Source of the DNA: Chloroflexota bacterium
Lineage (GTDB): Bacteria > Chloroflexota > Dormibacteria > CF-121
Direction of reading: 5' to 3'
Length of the DNA stretch: 43,431 bases
Assembly (NCBI GenBank): GCA_005881175.1
Contig: VBEN01000031.1
Span: 1 to 43,431, forward strand
Shown: piece by piece, positions 8,681 to 16,848 of the stretch
How positions within the stretch are numbered: the stretch's first letter is position 1
How the letters are laid out: every line of letters starts with the position of its first letter
Program-made: the position numbers and the translations under genes
Notes under the pieces: generated by a model
What the model was told of the DNA's origin: nothing
Databases searched by the model: none
The model's input: only the letters and a program-made list of their open reading frames with translations

Positions 8681-9526
8681 CTACAGGTCTCTCCTCGCAA
8701 AGCTCCAGTTCGCCAGCACCAGGACGATCAGGATCCAGGCCGCGATCCACAGGAGGTAGGGAAGTGGGAGGGCCGCGTCGGCAAAGAACGGGTTGCCCGC
8801 TCGGGCCCGCCCGGCAGCCTGGGCGGCGGCGAGAAAGTCGGATGGCTCCAGGTAGAAGATCGCGCCGTGCCACAGGCCATCCGTCGGGATCAGGAGGCGG
8901 CTGCCCACGCCGATGTTGATGATGGTGTCGTTCGCGAACGTCTGGCCGATCGCCAGCGCGATGCCGCCGATCCAGCCTACGAAGAAGAGCACGAGGGCGA
9001 TCACCCCACCCGTCATCGGCGCCAGCCGCGTACTCAGCAGCAAGGCGAGCGTCATCAGGACGATGCCTTCGGCTGCGACGAAGCTGAGGGCCGCGGTCGG
9101 GTTCGGCGGCAGATAGCCGGTCGCCCACCGGATGCCGATCATCTCCAGGACACCGCTGAGGGCGGCGTAGAGCGCGATGAGCACCGCCAGGCCGAGCCAC
9201 TTACCCATGAGGACCTCGCTCCTGCGGATCGGCCGGGGCAGAATCGCGAGCGCGATCCCGGACTCGATGTCACTGGCGATGCTCGGTGCCGCCACCAGCG
9301 TGGAGCCGAGCGCCAGCACGCCGCTGAACATGAAGGCCACCAGGATCGTGAGTTGCGACGCCGCCACTCGGACTTCGGCCGAGGTAACGCCCTTCATGGT
9401 CGGCAGGCGGCTGAACCCCCAGCTGGTCAAGACGATCACCACGAGGGTCAGCAGGGCAAGGGCGAGCAGCAATTTTCGGCGCGATGCCTCGAGGACGGTC
9501 AGTCGGGCAATCGTGAGAACGTGCAT
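8681..9526 (-). CDS. ABC-2 type transporter permease
   Basis: This 281-aa protein has an N-terminal amphipathic stretch MHVLTIARLTVLEASRRKLL followed by about six membrane helices, the usual ABC-2 permease arrangement. The frame is open upstream, but the ATG at 9526 is supported by homology and by its TGATG overlap with the ATPase stop. It pairs with the ATPase encoded immediately upstream to form an exporter. The substrate is unknown. Position in an operon with an ECF sigma/anti-sigma pair suggests a role in envelope stress or lipid or drug export, which is inference. Confidence 0.85.
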   Translation of the reverse strand: MHVLTIARLTVLEASRRKLLLALALLTLVVIVLTSWGFSRLPTMKGVTSAEVRVAASQLTILVAFMFSGVLALGSTLVAAPSIASDIESGIALAILPRPIRRSEVLMGKWLGLAVLIALYAALSGVLEMIGIRWATGYLPPNPTAALSFVAAEGIVLMTLALLLSTRLAPMTGGVIALVLFFVGWIGGIALAIGQTFANDTIINIGVGSRLLIPTDGLWHGAIFYLEPSDFLAAAQAAGRARAGNPFFADAALPLPYLLWIAAWILIVLVLANWSFARRDL

Positions 9527-10488
9527 CAAACGTCCTGCTCCTTGAGTAACTGCAGGAAGCGATCCTCCAGCGTTTCGTGGCGCGGCTCGACCGCATAAAC
9601 CCGGCCGCCCTGGTTCACGATCTCGCTCACCAGTTCGGGAACCCGATCCGGCGAGAGACCGCGGAAGGTCAGCCACTCACCCTCGTCCTCGAGATTGCCG
9701 AAGGCGCGCAGTGAGGCACGTCCCGCCGGCGGCAGCCCCGTCACTCGCAGCCGAACCGCTCCATCCTGCCCGAGGATCTGCGACATCGTCCCGGTAGCGA
9801 TCACGCGGCCACGGTCGACGACCGCCAGCCGATCGCAGACCTGTTCCACCTCACTCAGCAGGTGGGAGTTGAGGAACACCGCGGTGCCCCTATCCTTCAG
9901 CTGCCGAATGATCTCCCGAACGTCATGCCGTCCGACCGGGTCCAGCGCCGAGGTCGGCTCGTCCAGCAGCACCAGCTCGGGCCGTCCGAGCAAGGCGACG
10001 CCCAGACCCAGGCGCTGCTGCATCCCCTTCGAGAAACCTTCCACCCGGTCATCGGCACGTTCCCTGAGTCCAACCGTCTCGAGCGCACCGGCAATCTCCG
10101 CCTTCCATGCGGAGCGCGGCAGGCCGGCCAGCTCGCAGTGAAGGCCCAGCACCTCGCTCGCCTTCATCCAACCCTGGTAACGAAAGAGCTCCGGCAGGTA
10201 ACCCAGTCGCCGGCGAGTTCTCAAGTCACCAACCGGCGTACCCAGCACCCATGCCTCGCCGGCGGTCGGGCGGGCGAGGCCGACGAGCAGCTTGACGGCG
10301 GTCGTCTTGCCCGCGCCGTTCGGCCCCAGGAATCCAAAGACCTCGGCGCGCCGAACGCTCATCGTCAGGCCGCTGAGCGCGACCGTCTTCCCGTAACGCT
10401 TGGCCAGGTCCTGCGTATGAACGGCCAGGGAGGCGGCGTCGGCCGCCTCGATCGGATTCAGCTTGCGATCAGTGGAGGGTTGTTGCAA
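9526..10488 (-). CDS. ABC-2 transporter ATP-binding protein
   Basis: This 320-aa ATPase has Walker A GPNGAGKTT near residue 55, signature FSKGMQQRLGLGVALLG and Walker B LVLLDEPTSALDP, followed by a C-terminal accessory domain as in CcmA/DrrA-type exporters. The likely start is TTG at 10488, overlapping the anti-sigma gene by 20 nt. No better start exists close to the conserved LAVHTQDLAKRYGKTVAL region. It should energise the permease encoded next by TGATG coupling. Confidence 0.88.
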   Translation of the reverse strand: MQQPSTDRKLNPIEAADAASLAVHTQDLAKRYGKTVALSGLTMSVRRAEVFGFLGPNGAGKTTAVKLLVGLARPTAGEAWVLGTPVGDLRTRRRLGYLPELFRYQGWMKASEVLGLHCELAGLPRSAWKAEIAGALETVGLRERADDRVEGFSKGMQQRLGLGVALLGRPELVLLDEPTSALDPVGRHDVREIIRQLKDRGTAVFLNSHLLSEVEQVCDRLAVVDRGRVIATGTMSQILGQDGAVRLRVTGLPPAGRASLRAFGNLEDEGEWLTFRGLSPDRVPELVSEIVNQGGRVYAVEPRHETLEDRFLQLLKEQDV

Positions 10489-11581
10489 TGGCGAGCACCT
10501 GGTCGGGAGTGAGTTGGCCTCCGACGGCGTAGATTACGCCATTCTTCTCCCAGACCACGCCCGCCCCAATTGCCGCCTTGATCAGCAGTCCCGACACGCC
10601 GTTGACCTGGACCGGTTGCGTGGTCGCCAGGCCCTTGGGTATCGGGACCGGAAGCGTCGAGGTCGGATCTTTGATGGCCCGCAGCTGAGCCGCGATGTCC
10701 GGTGGCACGCCCGGCTGCGACAGGAGGTAGTCCTCGAGCTGGGCCGCGGTCGCGCCGGTGGAATCGACCGTCGGAATGCGGGTCTGCGCGATCACAAGGG
10801 TGGGTATCTGCGCCTCTGCGGCGCTCGCCGACAATCCCCACACTTCGATCAATGCCGGACCGGCGTTGACGATCAGGGTGCTGCCGCTGATCGTGGGCGG
10901 CATGGGGTTGACCTGCACACCCTTCTGGGCGGCCGACGCGCGCAGCCGTTCGGCGTCGAAGGTCAGCGATCCCTTGGTGTGCGAAACGACGCCAAAGCTG
11001 ACCGGACCGGAGACGCCGTTGGGCAGGGCGGCGGGCGTGAGCAGGGGCAGGCCTGATTGGGCACGTGCCGCAGCGGCATCGCTGAGGAGCTGCGGCCTGG
11101 GCGCGGCCGGCAGCCACGTGACCTCTCCGTAGTCGAGCATCGCGCCGGTGCCGGCAAAGTCTGAGGGCGAGACTTGGACGGCAACGATCGAGTGCGGCTC
11201 GAACACCCGTATGAGACTCCCGGCAGCGCCGCTCACAGCGAAGCCGGTGGCCAGCGCGGCTGCCAGCAACACCGCGATCGCCGGCGTGGCCAACGGCCGC
11301 AGGCTGAGCGTTGTCCGGCCCAACCAGCGTTCGTACCAGCGCGGCGGCCGAGCCGCCTCTTCCCTTTGGATGCGAGCCTGAACCGACCGAAAGGCTGCAC
11401 CAGATTCGGGCGCAAAGGCGGGCAACTCCAGGAGCGCGCTCGCCGCCCGGGCTGTGGTGGCAATCGCCTGAAAGCGCGTCTTGCACTCGGCGCAGGTTTC
11501 GTAGTGCGCCTGGTCGGTCGCCGTCAGCGCCAGCGGCTCATCGTAGATGCGTCGCAGCGTCCCATCACTCAGATGTCGCAC
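10469..11581 (-). CDS. membrane-anchored zinc-type anti-sigma factor
   Basis: This 370-aa protein begins VRHLSDGTLRRIYDEPLALT and then shows HYETCAEC, the H-x3-C-x2-C zinc motif of ZAS anti-sigma domains. A single membrane helix (LATPAIAVLLAAALATGFAV) follows, then an external domain of about 230 residues. The GTG start at 11581 has an excellent ribosome site, AAGGAGGT, 6 nt upstream. It overlaps the sigma gene by 17 nt, the usual sigma/anti-sigma arrangement. It should hold the ECF factor at the membrane until an envelope signal arrives. The long external part may be the sensor, perhaps of the lipid cargo of the adjacent transporters. Confidence 0.8.
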   Translation of the reverse strand: MRHLSDGTLRRIYDEPLALTATDQAHYETCAECKTRFQAIATTARAASALLELPAFAPESGAAFRSVQARIQREEAARPPRWYERWLGRTTLSLRPLATPAIAVLLAAALATGFAVSGAAGSLIRVFEPHSIVAVQVSPSDFAGTGAMLDYGEVTWLPAAPRPQLLSDAAAARAQSGLPLLTPAALPNGVSGPVSFGVVSHTKGSLTFDAERLRASAAQKGVQVNPMPPTISGSTLIVNAGPALIEVWGLSASAAEAQIPTLVIAQTRIPTVDSTGATAAQLEDYLLSQPGVPPDIAAQLRAIKDPTSTLPVPIPKGLATTQPVQVNGVSGLLIKAAIGAGVVWEKNGVIYAVGGQLTPDQVLAIATTLH

Positions 11582-12128
11582 GGTTGACCTCCTTGCGCAG
11601 GGCGTCTTCCGCCCGGCGCAGCAGCGTTCCCACGTTTCCAACCTTGATACCAAGCGCGCTGGCGACCTCCGCGTAACTCAAGCCGCTGTACCGAAGCATC
11701 AGCAGCGCTGCCGTGCGCTGAGGAAGCCGCCGGAGCGCGCGCCGGACCTCGCGCCGTCCTTCCGCTTCCTCGACCACCCGCTCCGGGTTCGCCGTGGATG
11801 TTTGGGCTGGGTCGAGCGCGTGTGCCGACTCTCGTTGCGCGCGCCGCCGCTCGCCACGAATCACGTTGAGTGCCGAATGAACCGCGGCCGCATGCAACCA
11901 CCCCGAAGCCCACTCGGAGTCGGGGGAGAGGCGCCGGTGGAACTTGAGGAAGACCTCCTGGGCGACGTCCTCGGCCGCCGGCCGGTCGGCAAGCACCCGG
12001 TAGGCGATGGCGACGACCTTTGGATACTCCTGCAGGAACAGCCGTTCGAAGGAATCCGGCACGTTGTGGTTAATCGCGCCCAAGGGCGCCGGAGTTACGC
12101 GGGGGCGCCAGGCATCGAGCTGCAGCAT
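11565..12128 (-). CDS. ECF-type RNA polymerase sigma factor
   Basis: This protein of about 187 aa has region 2 (FERLFLQEYPKVVAIAYRVL, then AEDVAQEVFLKFHRRL) and region 4 (LPQRTAALLMLRYSGLSYAE, then VASALGIKVGNVGTLLRRAE with the helix-turn-helix). The start is uncertain. An upstream GTG at 12215 lies inside a good promoter and is unlikely. ATG 12128 is used here, and GTG 12062 would also leave a full sigma domain. It heads a minus-strand operon with its anti-sigma factor and an ABC-2 exporter, divergent from the mce operon. Confidence 0.85.
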   Translation of the reverse strand: MLQLDAWRPRVTPAPLGAINHNVPDSFERLFLQEYPKVVAIAYRVLADRPAAEDVAQEVFLKFHRRLSPDSEWASGWLHAAAVHSALNVIRGERRRAQRESAHALDPAQTSTANPERVVEEAEGRREVRRALRRLPQRTAALLMLRYSGLSYAEVASALGIKVGNVGTLLRRAEDALRKEVNRATSE

Positions 12129-12191
12129 CCAGCCCGTACGCACCGCCGGAGCAGCAAATGTGACAGCGGCGGACAGCCGACCGGCGCGGCC

Positions 12192-12222
12192 GGTATACGG
12201 CGGCGTCGAGATCACGTGTCAA
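12192..12222 (-). promoter_or_regulatory. candidate sigma70-type promoter of the sigma/anti-sigma operon
   Basis: On the minus strand a perfect TTGACA (12217-12222) is followed after 18 nt by GTATAC (12193-12198), or after 19 nt by TATACC. This would start transcription near 12185, upstream of the ATG at 12128 but downstream of the GTG at 12215, which argues against the long version of the sigma factor. Confidence 0.5.
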
Positions 12223-12241
12223 GGGATTGTGGGGAAAGGCG

Positions 12242-12249
12242 TATACAAT
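12242..12249 (+). promoter_or_regulatory. candidate -10 element of the mce operon
   Basis: TATACAAT contains two overlapping good -10 matches (TATACA and TACAAT). No clear TTGACA lies at the right distance, so an activator or alternative sigma factor may be needed. The divergent ECF factor is an obvious candidate, but this is inference. Confidence 0.4.
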
Positions 12250-12258
12250 ACTGTAAGG

Positions 12259-12318
12259 ATGGGTGAGCCGCCACCCGTAGGGTGGCAGATGGAGTCTGGG
12301 GCGGGAGTAGCAGCATGA
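12259..12318 (+). CDS. possible leader peptide coupled to the first mce permease
   Basis: An ATG at 12259, 9 nt after the TACAAT -10 element, opens a 19-codon frame (MGEPPPVGWQMESGAGVAA). Its TGA overlaps the ATG of the first MlaE gene as ATGA, the same junction used repeatedly inside this operon. There is no properly spaced Shine-Dalgarno sequence, so it would be translated nearly leaderless. It contains the hairpin at 12270-12286. This could be chance. Confidence 0.3.
   Translation: MGEPPPVGWQMESGAGVAA
12270..12286 (+). promoter_or_regulatory. hairpin in the mce operon leader
   Basis: GCCACCC (12270-12276) and GGGTGGC (12280-12286) form a 7-bp stem with a GTA loop, about 20 nt upstream of the GGAG ribosome site of the first permease gene. 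It may modulate translation or transcription entry. No U-tract follows, so it is not a terminator. Confidence 0.4.
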
Positions 12319-13094
12319 TCGGGCGGGCGCAACGCTCCGTGACCAACCTCGGCGAGTTGACCCTGCTCTTCTGGGCAGCATTGCGCGGCGCCGCTCGGCG
12401 GCCCTTCTACTGGAAGGAATTCTTCGATCAGTGCCGCTTCATCCTGACGGCGAATTTCATCCCGCTGCTGCTCACCGGTGTCGGCTGGGGCATCATCGTC
12501 TCTCTCGAGGCCGGCCACTTCTTCAAGGCGGCCAGCAGCGAGTACCGGCTGGGCGGCTTCACCGTGATGGCGAACATCCGCGAATTCTCGCCGGTTGCCA
12601 CCGGACTGATGATCGCCGCCGTGAGCGGCACGGCCATCGTTGCCGATCTTGGCGCCCGCCAGGTTCGCCAGGAGCTCGAGGCGCTGAGCGTGATGGGCCT
12701 CTCCAACGTCCTCTTCATCGTCGTGCCCCGGGCCCTGGCGCTGATGGTCATGACAGCGCTCTACAACGTCCCCATGATCGTCTTCACCACGTTATCTGGC
12801 TTCTTCATCGCCGTGGCAGTGGTCGGCGTCAACCCCGGTGCGTTCCTGGCGAGCTTCTTTACCCAGGGAACGCTGGTCGACCTCTTCGGCGGCGAGATCA
12901 AGTGCATCCTCTTCGGCGCGCTCGTCGCCGCCATCTGCATATATAAAGGTATAAGCGCCAAGGGGGGCGCCGAGGGCGTGGCGCGCGCGGTGCACTCGGG
13001 CGTCGTCTGGTGCTTCGTTGGGATCCAGGCGCTCGAGTACCTCTATACGCCAACCGTTCTAGCACTGTTCCACAACCAGAACGTTCTTCGCTAG
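12315..13094 (+). CDS. MlaE/YrbE-family ABC permease, first of the mce operon (YrbEA-like)
   Basis: This 259-aa permease has about five membrane helices and the MlaE family core: FSPVATGLMIAAVSGTAIVA, then ELEALSVMGLSNVLFIVVPR, and the C-terminal YKGISAKGGAEGVARAVH. It should form the transmembrane channel of an MCE lipid transporter with the second permease. The ATG at 12315 is preferred over a GTG at 12282 because GGAG stands 7 nt upstream and family homology begins nearby. The next gene starts 3 nt after its stop. Confidence 0.9.
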   Translation: MIGRAQRSVTNLGELTLLFWAALRGAARRPFYWKEFFDQCRFILTANFIPLLLTGVGWGIIVSLEAGHFFKAASSEYRLGGFTVMANIREFSPVATGLMIAAVSGTAIVADLGARQVRQELEALSVMGLSNVLFIVVPRALALMVMTALYNVPMIVFTTLSGFFIAVAVVGVNPGAFLASFFTQGTLVDLFGGEIKCILFGALVAAICIYKGISAKGGAEGVARAVHSGVVWCFVGIQALEYLYTPTVLALFHNQNVLR

Positions 13095-13097
13095 ACG

Positions 13098-13940
13098 ATG
13101 GCCACCACATCGGTTCGGCCGCCCGCCCAGCAGCTCAGCCCGGCCCCCGGCCGCTTCTGGGCCCCGGGGCTTGATCTCTTCGACGTCCTCGGCCAGATCG
13201 TGCTCTTCGCCGCCCGCGCGCTCCGCTCGGTCCCGCGGGCGCTGCGCTACCGAAAGGAGATCTGGTGGTATGCAGCTTTTCTGGCACTCGGTTCGACGCC
13301 GGTGGCGCTGGTGATGACCTATTTCAGCGGCTCGGAATGCTCGGTGGAAGCCTATTACTCGCTGCACCAGCTGGGCGGGGCCGAGAGCCTGGCCGGCGTC
13401 TTCAATGCGCTCTGCGACATGCGCGAGATCACGCCCCTCTTCTTCGGTTTCGCGATCGGCGCCAAGGTCGGCTGCGGCCTGGTGGCTGAGCTCGGAACGA
13501 TGCGCATCAATGAGGAGATCGACGCCCTGGAGACGATGGGCGTTCCCTCCGTTCCCTTCCTGGTTACCACGCGTATGGTGGCCGCGTTACTCGTGCTCCC
13601 GGTGATGTACGTGCTCGCCCTTGCCACCAGCTTCTTCGCCAGCTGGGTGGTGCAGCGATTTCAGATCGGCCTGGTGTCGAACGGTGTCTACTTCTCCTAC
13701 TTCTGGCGTTTCACGAATCTCACCGACTTCGGCTACTCGCTGATCAAGGCCGTGATCTTCGCCTTCCTCGTCATCTGTGTCGGGGTCTACTACGGCTACC
13801 ACGTAAAAGGCGGCGCGGTCGGCATTGGCCGGGCGGTCGCCAAGACCATGGCGATCAGCCTCGTCATGATCGTGGTCGTCAACGCCATCCTCACCCAGAT
13901 CTTCTGGGGCCAGAACCCGAATCTCCCGATCCCCTCCTAG
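13098..13940 (+). CDS. MlaE/YrbE-family ABC permease, second of the mce operon (YrbEB-like)
   Basis: This 280-aa protein has the same fold as its neighbour but a longer polar N-terminus. The core reads REITPLFFGFAIGAKVGCGL, then NEEIDALETMGVPSVPFLVT, then YYGYHVKGGAVGIGRAVA. Two different permeases in tandem are typical of mce loci of the actinobacterial type and suggest a heterodimeric channel. It is followed 5 nt later by the ATPase gene, so the three ABC components form one block before the MCE genes. Confidence 0.9.
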   Translation: MATTSVRPPAQQLSPAPGRFWAPGLDLFDVLGQIVLFAARALRSVPRALRYRKEIWWYAAFLALGSTPVALVMTYFSGSECSVEAYYSLHQLGGAESLAGVFNALCDMREITPLFFGFAIGAKVGCGLVAELGTMRINEEIDALETMGVPSVPFLVTTRMVAALLVLPVMYVLALATSFFASWVVQRFQIGLVSNGVYFSYFWRFTNLTDFGYSLIKAVIFAFLVICVGVYYGYHVKGGAVGIGRAVAKTMAISLVMIVVVNAILTQIFWGQNPNLPIPS

Positions 13941-13945
13941 GACAT

Positions 13946-14719
13946 ATGGACATGCAAAGGAATGGCGAGAACATGATCGAGGTCGAGGACCTGTACAAGG
14001 CCTTCGAAGGCAATGAGGTACTGACGGGTGTGACCTGCCAGATCCCGACCGGCAAGATCTCGGTCGTGATGGGGCCATCGGGGACCGGCAAGAGCGTGCT
14101 CCTCCGCCACGTGGTGGGCCTCCTCTTCCCGGACAAGGGCGACGTCCGGGTGGCCGGTAAGAGCGTGCCCAGTCTGCGCGAAGAGGAACTCCTCGAGCTG
14201 CGGCGCAACGTCGGCATGCTCTTCCAGGACGGCGCCCTGTTCAGCTCGATGAACCTGTACGACAACGTCGCCTTCCCGCTGCGACAGCACACTAAAAAGT
14301 CTGAGCGCGAGATCAAAGAGGTCGTGATGCAACGCCTGGAGGAGGTCGGCCTGACCGAGGCCGTCAAGAAGATGCCCAACGAACTGTCGGGCGGGATGCG
14401 CAAACGCGCCGGTTTCGCGCGCGCCCTTGTGCTCGAGCCCGAGATCCTGCTCTTCGACGAGCCGGACTCTGGCCTCGACCCGGTGCGCACCGCGCTGCTC
14501 TGCGACCTGATCAAGCAAATCCAGCAAAAGTACAAATCGACCGGCGTCGTGATCAGTCACGACATCAAATCCTGTTTCAACATCGGTGACCACATCATTC
14601 TGTTGCACGGCGGCAAGGTGGTCGACCAGGGTTCCAAGGAAGAGCTGCAAAAGTCGAGCAACCCCTTTACCCAGCAGTTCATCAAGGGCGCGGTCGAGGG
14701 CCCGCTTGGCATGGAATAG
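13946..14719 (+). CDS. MlaF/Mkl-type ABC ATPase of the mce transporter
   Basis: This ATPase of 257 aa has Walker A GPSGTGKS, signature LSGGMRKRAGFARAL, Walker B ILLFDEPDSGLDP and the switch histidine in VISHD. The RRNVGMLFQDGALFSSMNLY segment is characteristic of the MlaF/Mkl/TtgA group that powers MCE transporters. The frame may really begin at ATG 13973 (MIEVEDLYKAFEGNEVLTGV), because the first nine residues are not conserved. In mycobacteria this ATPase (Mkl) is encoded away from the mce operons, whereas here it is inside the operon. Confidence 0.92.
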   Translation: MDMQRNGENMIEVEDLYKAFEGNEVLTGVTCQIPTGKISVVMGPSGTGKSVLLRHVVGLLFPDKGDVRVAGKSVPSLREEELLELRRNVGMLFQDGALFSSMNLYDNVAFPLRQHTKKSEREIKEVVMQRLEEVGLTEAVKKMPNELSGGMRKRAGFARALVLEPEILLFDEPDSGLDPVRTALLCDLIKQIQQKYKSTGVVISHDIKSCFNIGDHIILLHGGKVVDQGSKEELQKSSNPFTQQFIKGAVEGPLGME

Positions 14720-15814
14720 GTGGACGCCATCCGTGCCTGGGTCACCAGGTATCGCGCCGGCCTGGTTCTCGCGGTGGTCGTGCTGCTGGCCATCGTGTCG
14801 TCTCGGATCGTCAACGGCCTGACCGAGTATCGGCTCGTCGTCCCGCTCGACTCGGCCGACGGCCTCTATCCGGGGAGCGACGTCCTGATCGCCGGCGCCA
14901 GGGCCGGAAGCGTCCGCGACATCAGCGTCGAGGGGGCGCAGACCCTGGTGACGATCGCCGTCGACGATGCCTACGCGCCGGTTCACGCGGACGCCACGGT
15001 TACGGTACGACCGAAGAGCCTGCTCGGTGAGAAATACATGGCGCTCGAGCCGGGCCGCTCGGGCGAGCTGCAATCGGGGACCCGGCTTCCCCACGAGCAG
15101 GTGGCGCGCGCGGTCGATCTGCAAGACGTCGTCAACAGCCTGGATCAGCCGACCCGGGAGAAGCTGCGCACGCTCGTGATCGCCCTGGGCGGCGGTCTCG
15201 CCGGTCGCGGCCTCGACACGAATCAGACCATCACCTACGGCCGCCAGGACCTCGACCACCTGGCCGCCATCACCGACACCCTGGCGGCGCGCGATCGGGA
15301 TCTGCAAACCGTCATCCAGGGCCTCGACCAGGTGACGGCCGAGCTGGCCAAGAGTGACCGGCGGCAACAGCTCGGTGAACTGATCAAGAACTCAGAGGCT
15401 CTCCTGCATTCACTCTCGCAGCAGGACGCACAGATCAAAGCCACGCTGGCCAACGCTAACGCGGCGCTCAGCCGGACCGACACATCACTGTCGGGCACCG
15501 CCGCGCAGCTCAACAGTATCTTCCGCCAGGCGCCGACCACCGTCGGTCTCCTCAACGGGCTCAGCCGCGACTTCGCCACCAACACCGATCTGCTGGTGGC
15601 TGACCTCGGCACCTTCGATCGAGGCATGAAGTACAGCACCAACACATTCGGGGCGCAAGACGGGCAGGGCTACGCCACGCGAATCAGCGTGCTGGTGGGC
15701 GCGTGCAGCCCGGGCGTCGTCCCCTGCACGCTGCCGACCGCCTCCGGGGCTGGGCTCCCGGTTCCGGACGCTTTCGGTGCTGTGGTTGGCGTCCTGCTCG
15801 GAGGCCGCCGATGA
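14720..15814 (+). CDS. mceA: MCE-domain protein 1 (MceA position)
   Basis: This 364-aa protein has one N-terminal membrane helix (residues about 13-30), an MCE domain (about 36-115, with PKSLLGEKYMALEPG) and a long helical C-terminal region that should extend as a tunnel or needle for lipids. Its end has a DGQGYATRI segment and two cysteines (GACSPGVVPC), echoing MceD and MceF. The GTG start follows directly on the ATPase TAG stop. Its TGA overlaps the next start as ATGA. Confidence 0.85.
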   Translation: MDAIRAWVTRYRAGLVLAVVVLLAIVSSRIVNGLTEYRLVVPLDSADGLYPGSDVLIAGARAGSVRDISVEGAQTLVTIAVDDAYAPVHADATVTVRPKSLLGEKYMALEPGRSGELQSGTRLPHEQVARAVDLQDVVNSLDQPTREKLRTLVIALGGGLAGRGLDTNQTITYGRQDLDHLAAITDTLAARDRDLQTVIQGLDQVTAELAKSDRRQQLGELIKNSEALLHSLSQQDAQIKATLANANAALSRTDTSLSGTAAQLNSIFRQAPTTVGLLNGLSRDFATNTDLLVADLGTFDRGMKYSTNTFGAQDGQGYATRISVLVGACSPGVVPCTLPTASGAGLPVPDAFGAVVGVLLGGRR

Positions 15815-16848
15815 GGAGCCGGGCCAACCTGCCGGTGTTCGTCGCCTACCTCCTGCTCGGTGTGCTGGCAGGCGCCGTGCTCGCGGTGCAGATGGGCGGC
15901 GAATTCGTCTTTGGCGGCTATCGAGTGGACGCCATCTTCAAGAGCGGCGCCGATCTGGTCGCCGGCGATGACGTGGCGATGTCGGGGCTGCGAGTCGGGA
16001 AGGTGGAGAGGCTGACGCCGCTAGCAGGCGCCACCAGGGTCACCATGATGCTGCACCACGACTTCACGCCCGTCTTCAAGGACGCTCGCGCCGTGATTCG
16101 GTTGAAGAACCTGCTGGGAGAAACGTACGTCGAGCTCAATCGCGGCAGTCGTTCAGAGGGAGCGATCGCGGACGGCGGGACGATCGCCGAGGACCACACA
16201 CTGACCCCCGTCGAGGTCGACGAGGTCCTGAACGCGCTCGACCCACAGGTTCGCGACCAGCTCACCATCGTGATCAACACGCTCGGCCAGGGGACGGCCG
16301 GCCGTGGCCAGGATATGAACGCAGCCGCGGCGGACCTGTCGTCCGTGGCCGTCGATCTACAGACCCTGGCCCACACGCTCGCGAGCAATTCCGATCACCT
16401 CGACGCCTTGATCGCCGACCTGCGCAAGATCATGGAGACGCTGGCGGCCTGGCACGCCGACTTCCGGGCCATGATCGCCGACTGGGATCATGTCATGGCC
16501 ACCCTCGCATCGAGGGAGCAGAACCTGCAGGGCACCCTTGTCGAGCAAGACCGGGTGATGAGCATCCTCGACCAGGCATTGAGCGGTGGTGCGGCCCAGC
16601 AATTGCACGGCGCCGTTGCGCAGGGGCCGGCCATGATGGACAACGCGAACCACTACCTGAACGGCGCGGCCACCGTGTTCGGCGTGGTTCAGGCGGATAC
16701 GCCCGGCATCCAGCAGCTGTTCCGCGAGCTGGCCTCGGTGATGAGCGGCATCGGACACCCGGATGAACCCGGCAGCAATCCGAATGATTGGGTGCACATG
16801 TGGCGGGTCTATTGCGCCGATCAATGCTTCCAACCGGCGGTGCCCTGA
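15811..16848 (+). CDS. mceB: MCE-domain protein 2 (MceB position)
   Basis: This 345-aa protein begins MRSRANLPVFVAYLLLGVLA, giving one membrane helix, then an MCE domain containing IRLKNLLGETYVELNRGS, then a heptad-like helical region to about residue 315. It ends with a short tail holding two cysteines (RVYCADQCFQPAVP). The ATG at 15811 is chosen over earlier in-frame starts because it overlaps the MceA stop (ATGA) and begins at the membrane anchor. The next gene begins on the base after its stop. Confidence 0.85.
   Translation: MRSRANLPVFVAYLLLGVLAGAVLAVQMGGEFVFGGYRVDAIFKSGADLVAGDDVAMSGLRVGKVERLTPLAGATRVTMMLHHDFTPVFKDARAVIRLKNLLGETYVELNRGSRSEGAIADGGTIAEDHTLTPVEVDEVLNALDPQVRDQLTIVINTLGQGTAGRGQDMNAAAADLSSVAVDLQTLAHTLASNSDHLDALIADLRKIMETLAAWHADFRAMIADWDHVMATLASREQNLQGTLVEQDRVMSILDQALSGGAAQQLHGAVAQGPAMMDNANHYLNGAATVFGVVQADTPGIQQLFRELASVMSGIGHPDEPGSNPNDWVHMWRVYCADQCFQPAVP

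Noticed and set aside
12128-12215. Long N-terminus of the ECF sigma factor starting at GTG 12215
   Set aside because: The GTG overlaps the spacer of a good TTGACA promoter reading the same way, and the added residues are unlike sigma N-termini.
13937-15367. A 476-codon minus-strand frame opposite the ATPase and mceA
   Set aside because: It covers two well-supported plus-strand genes across their junction, so it is a compositional shadow.
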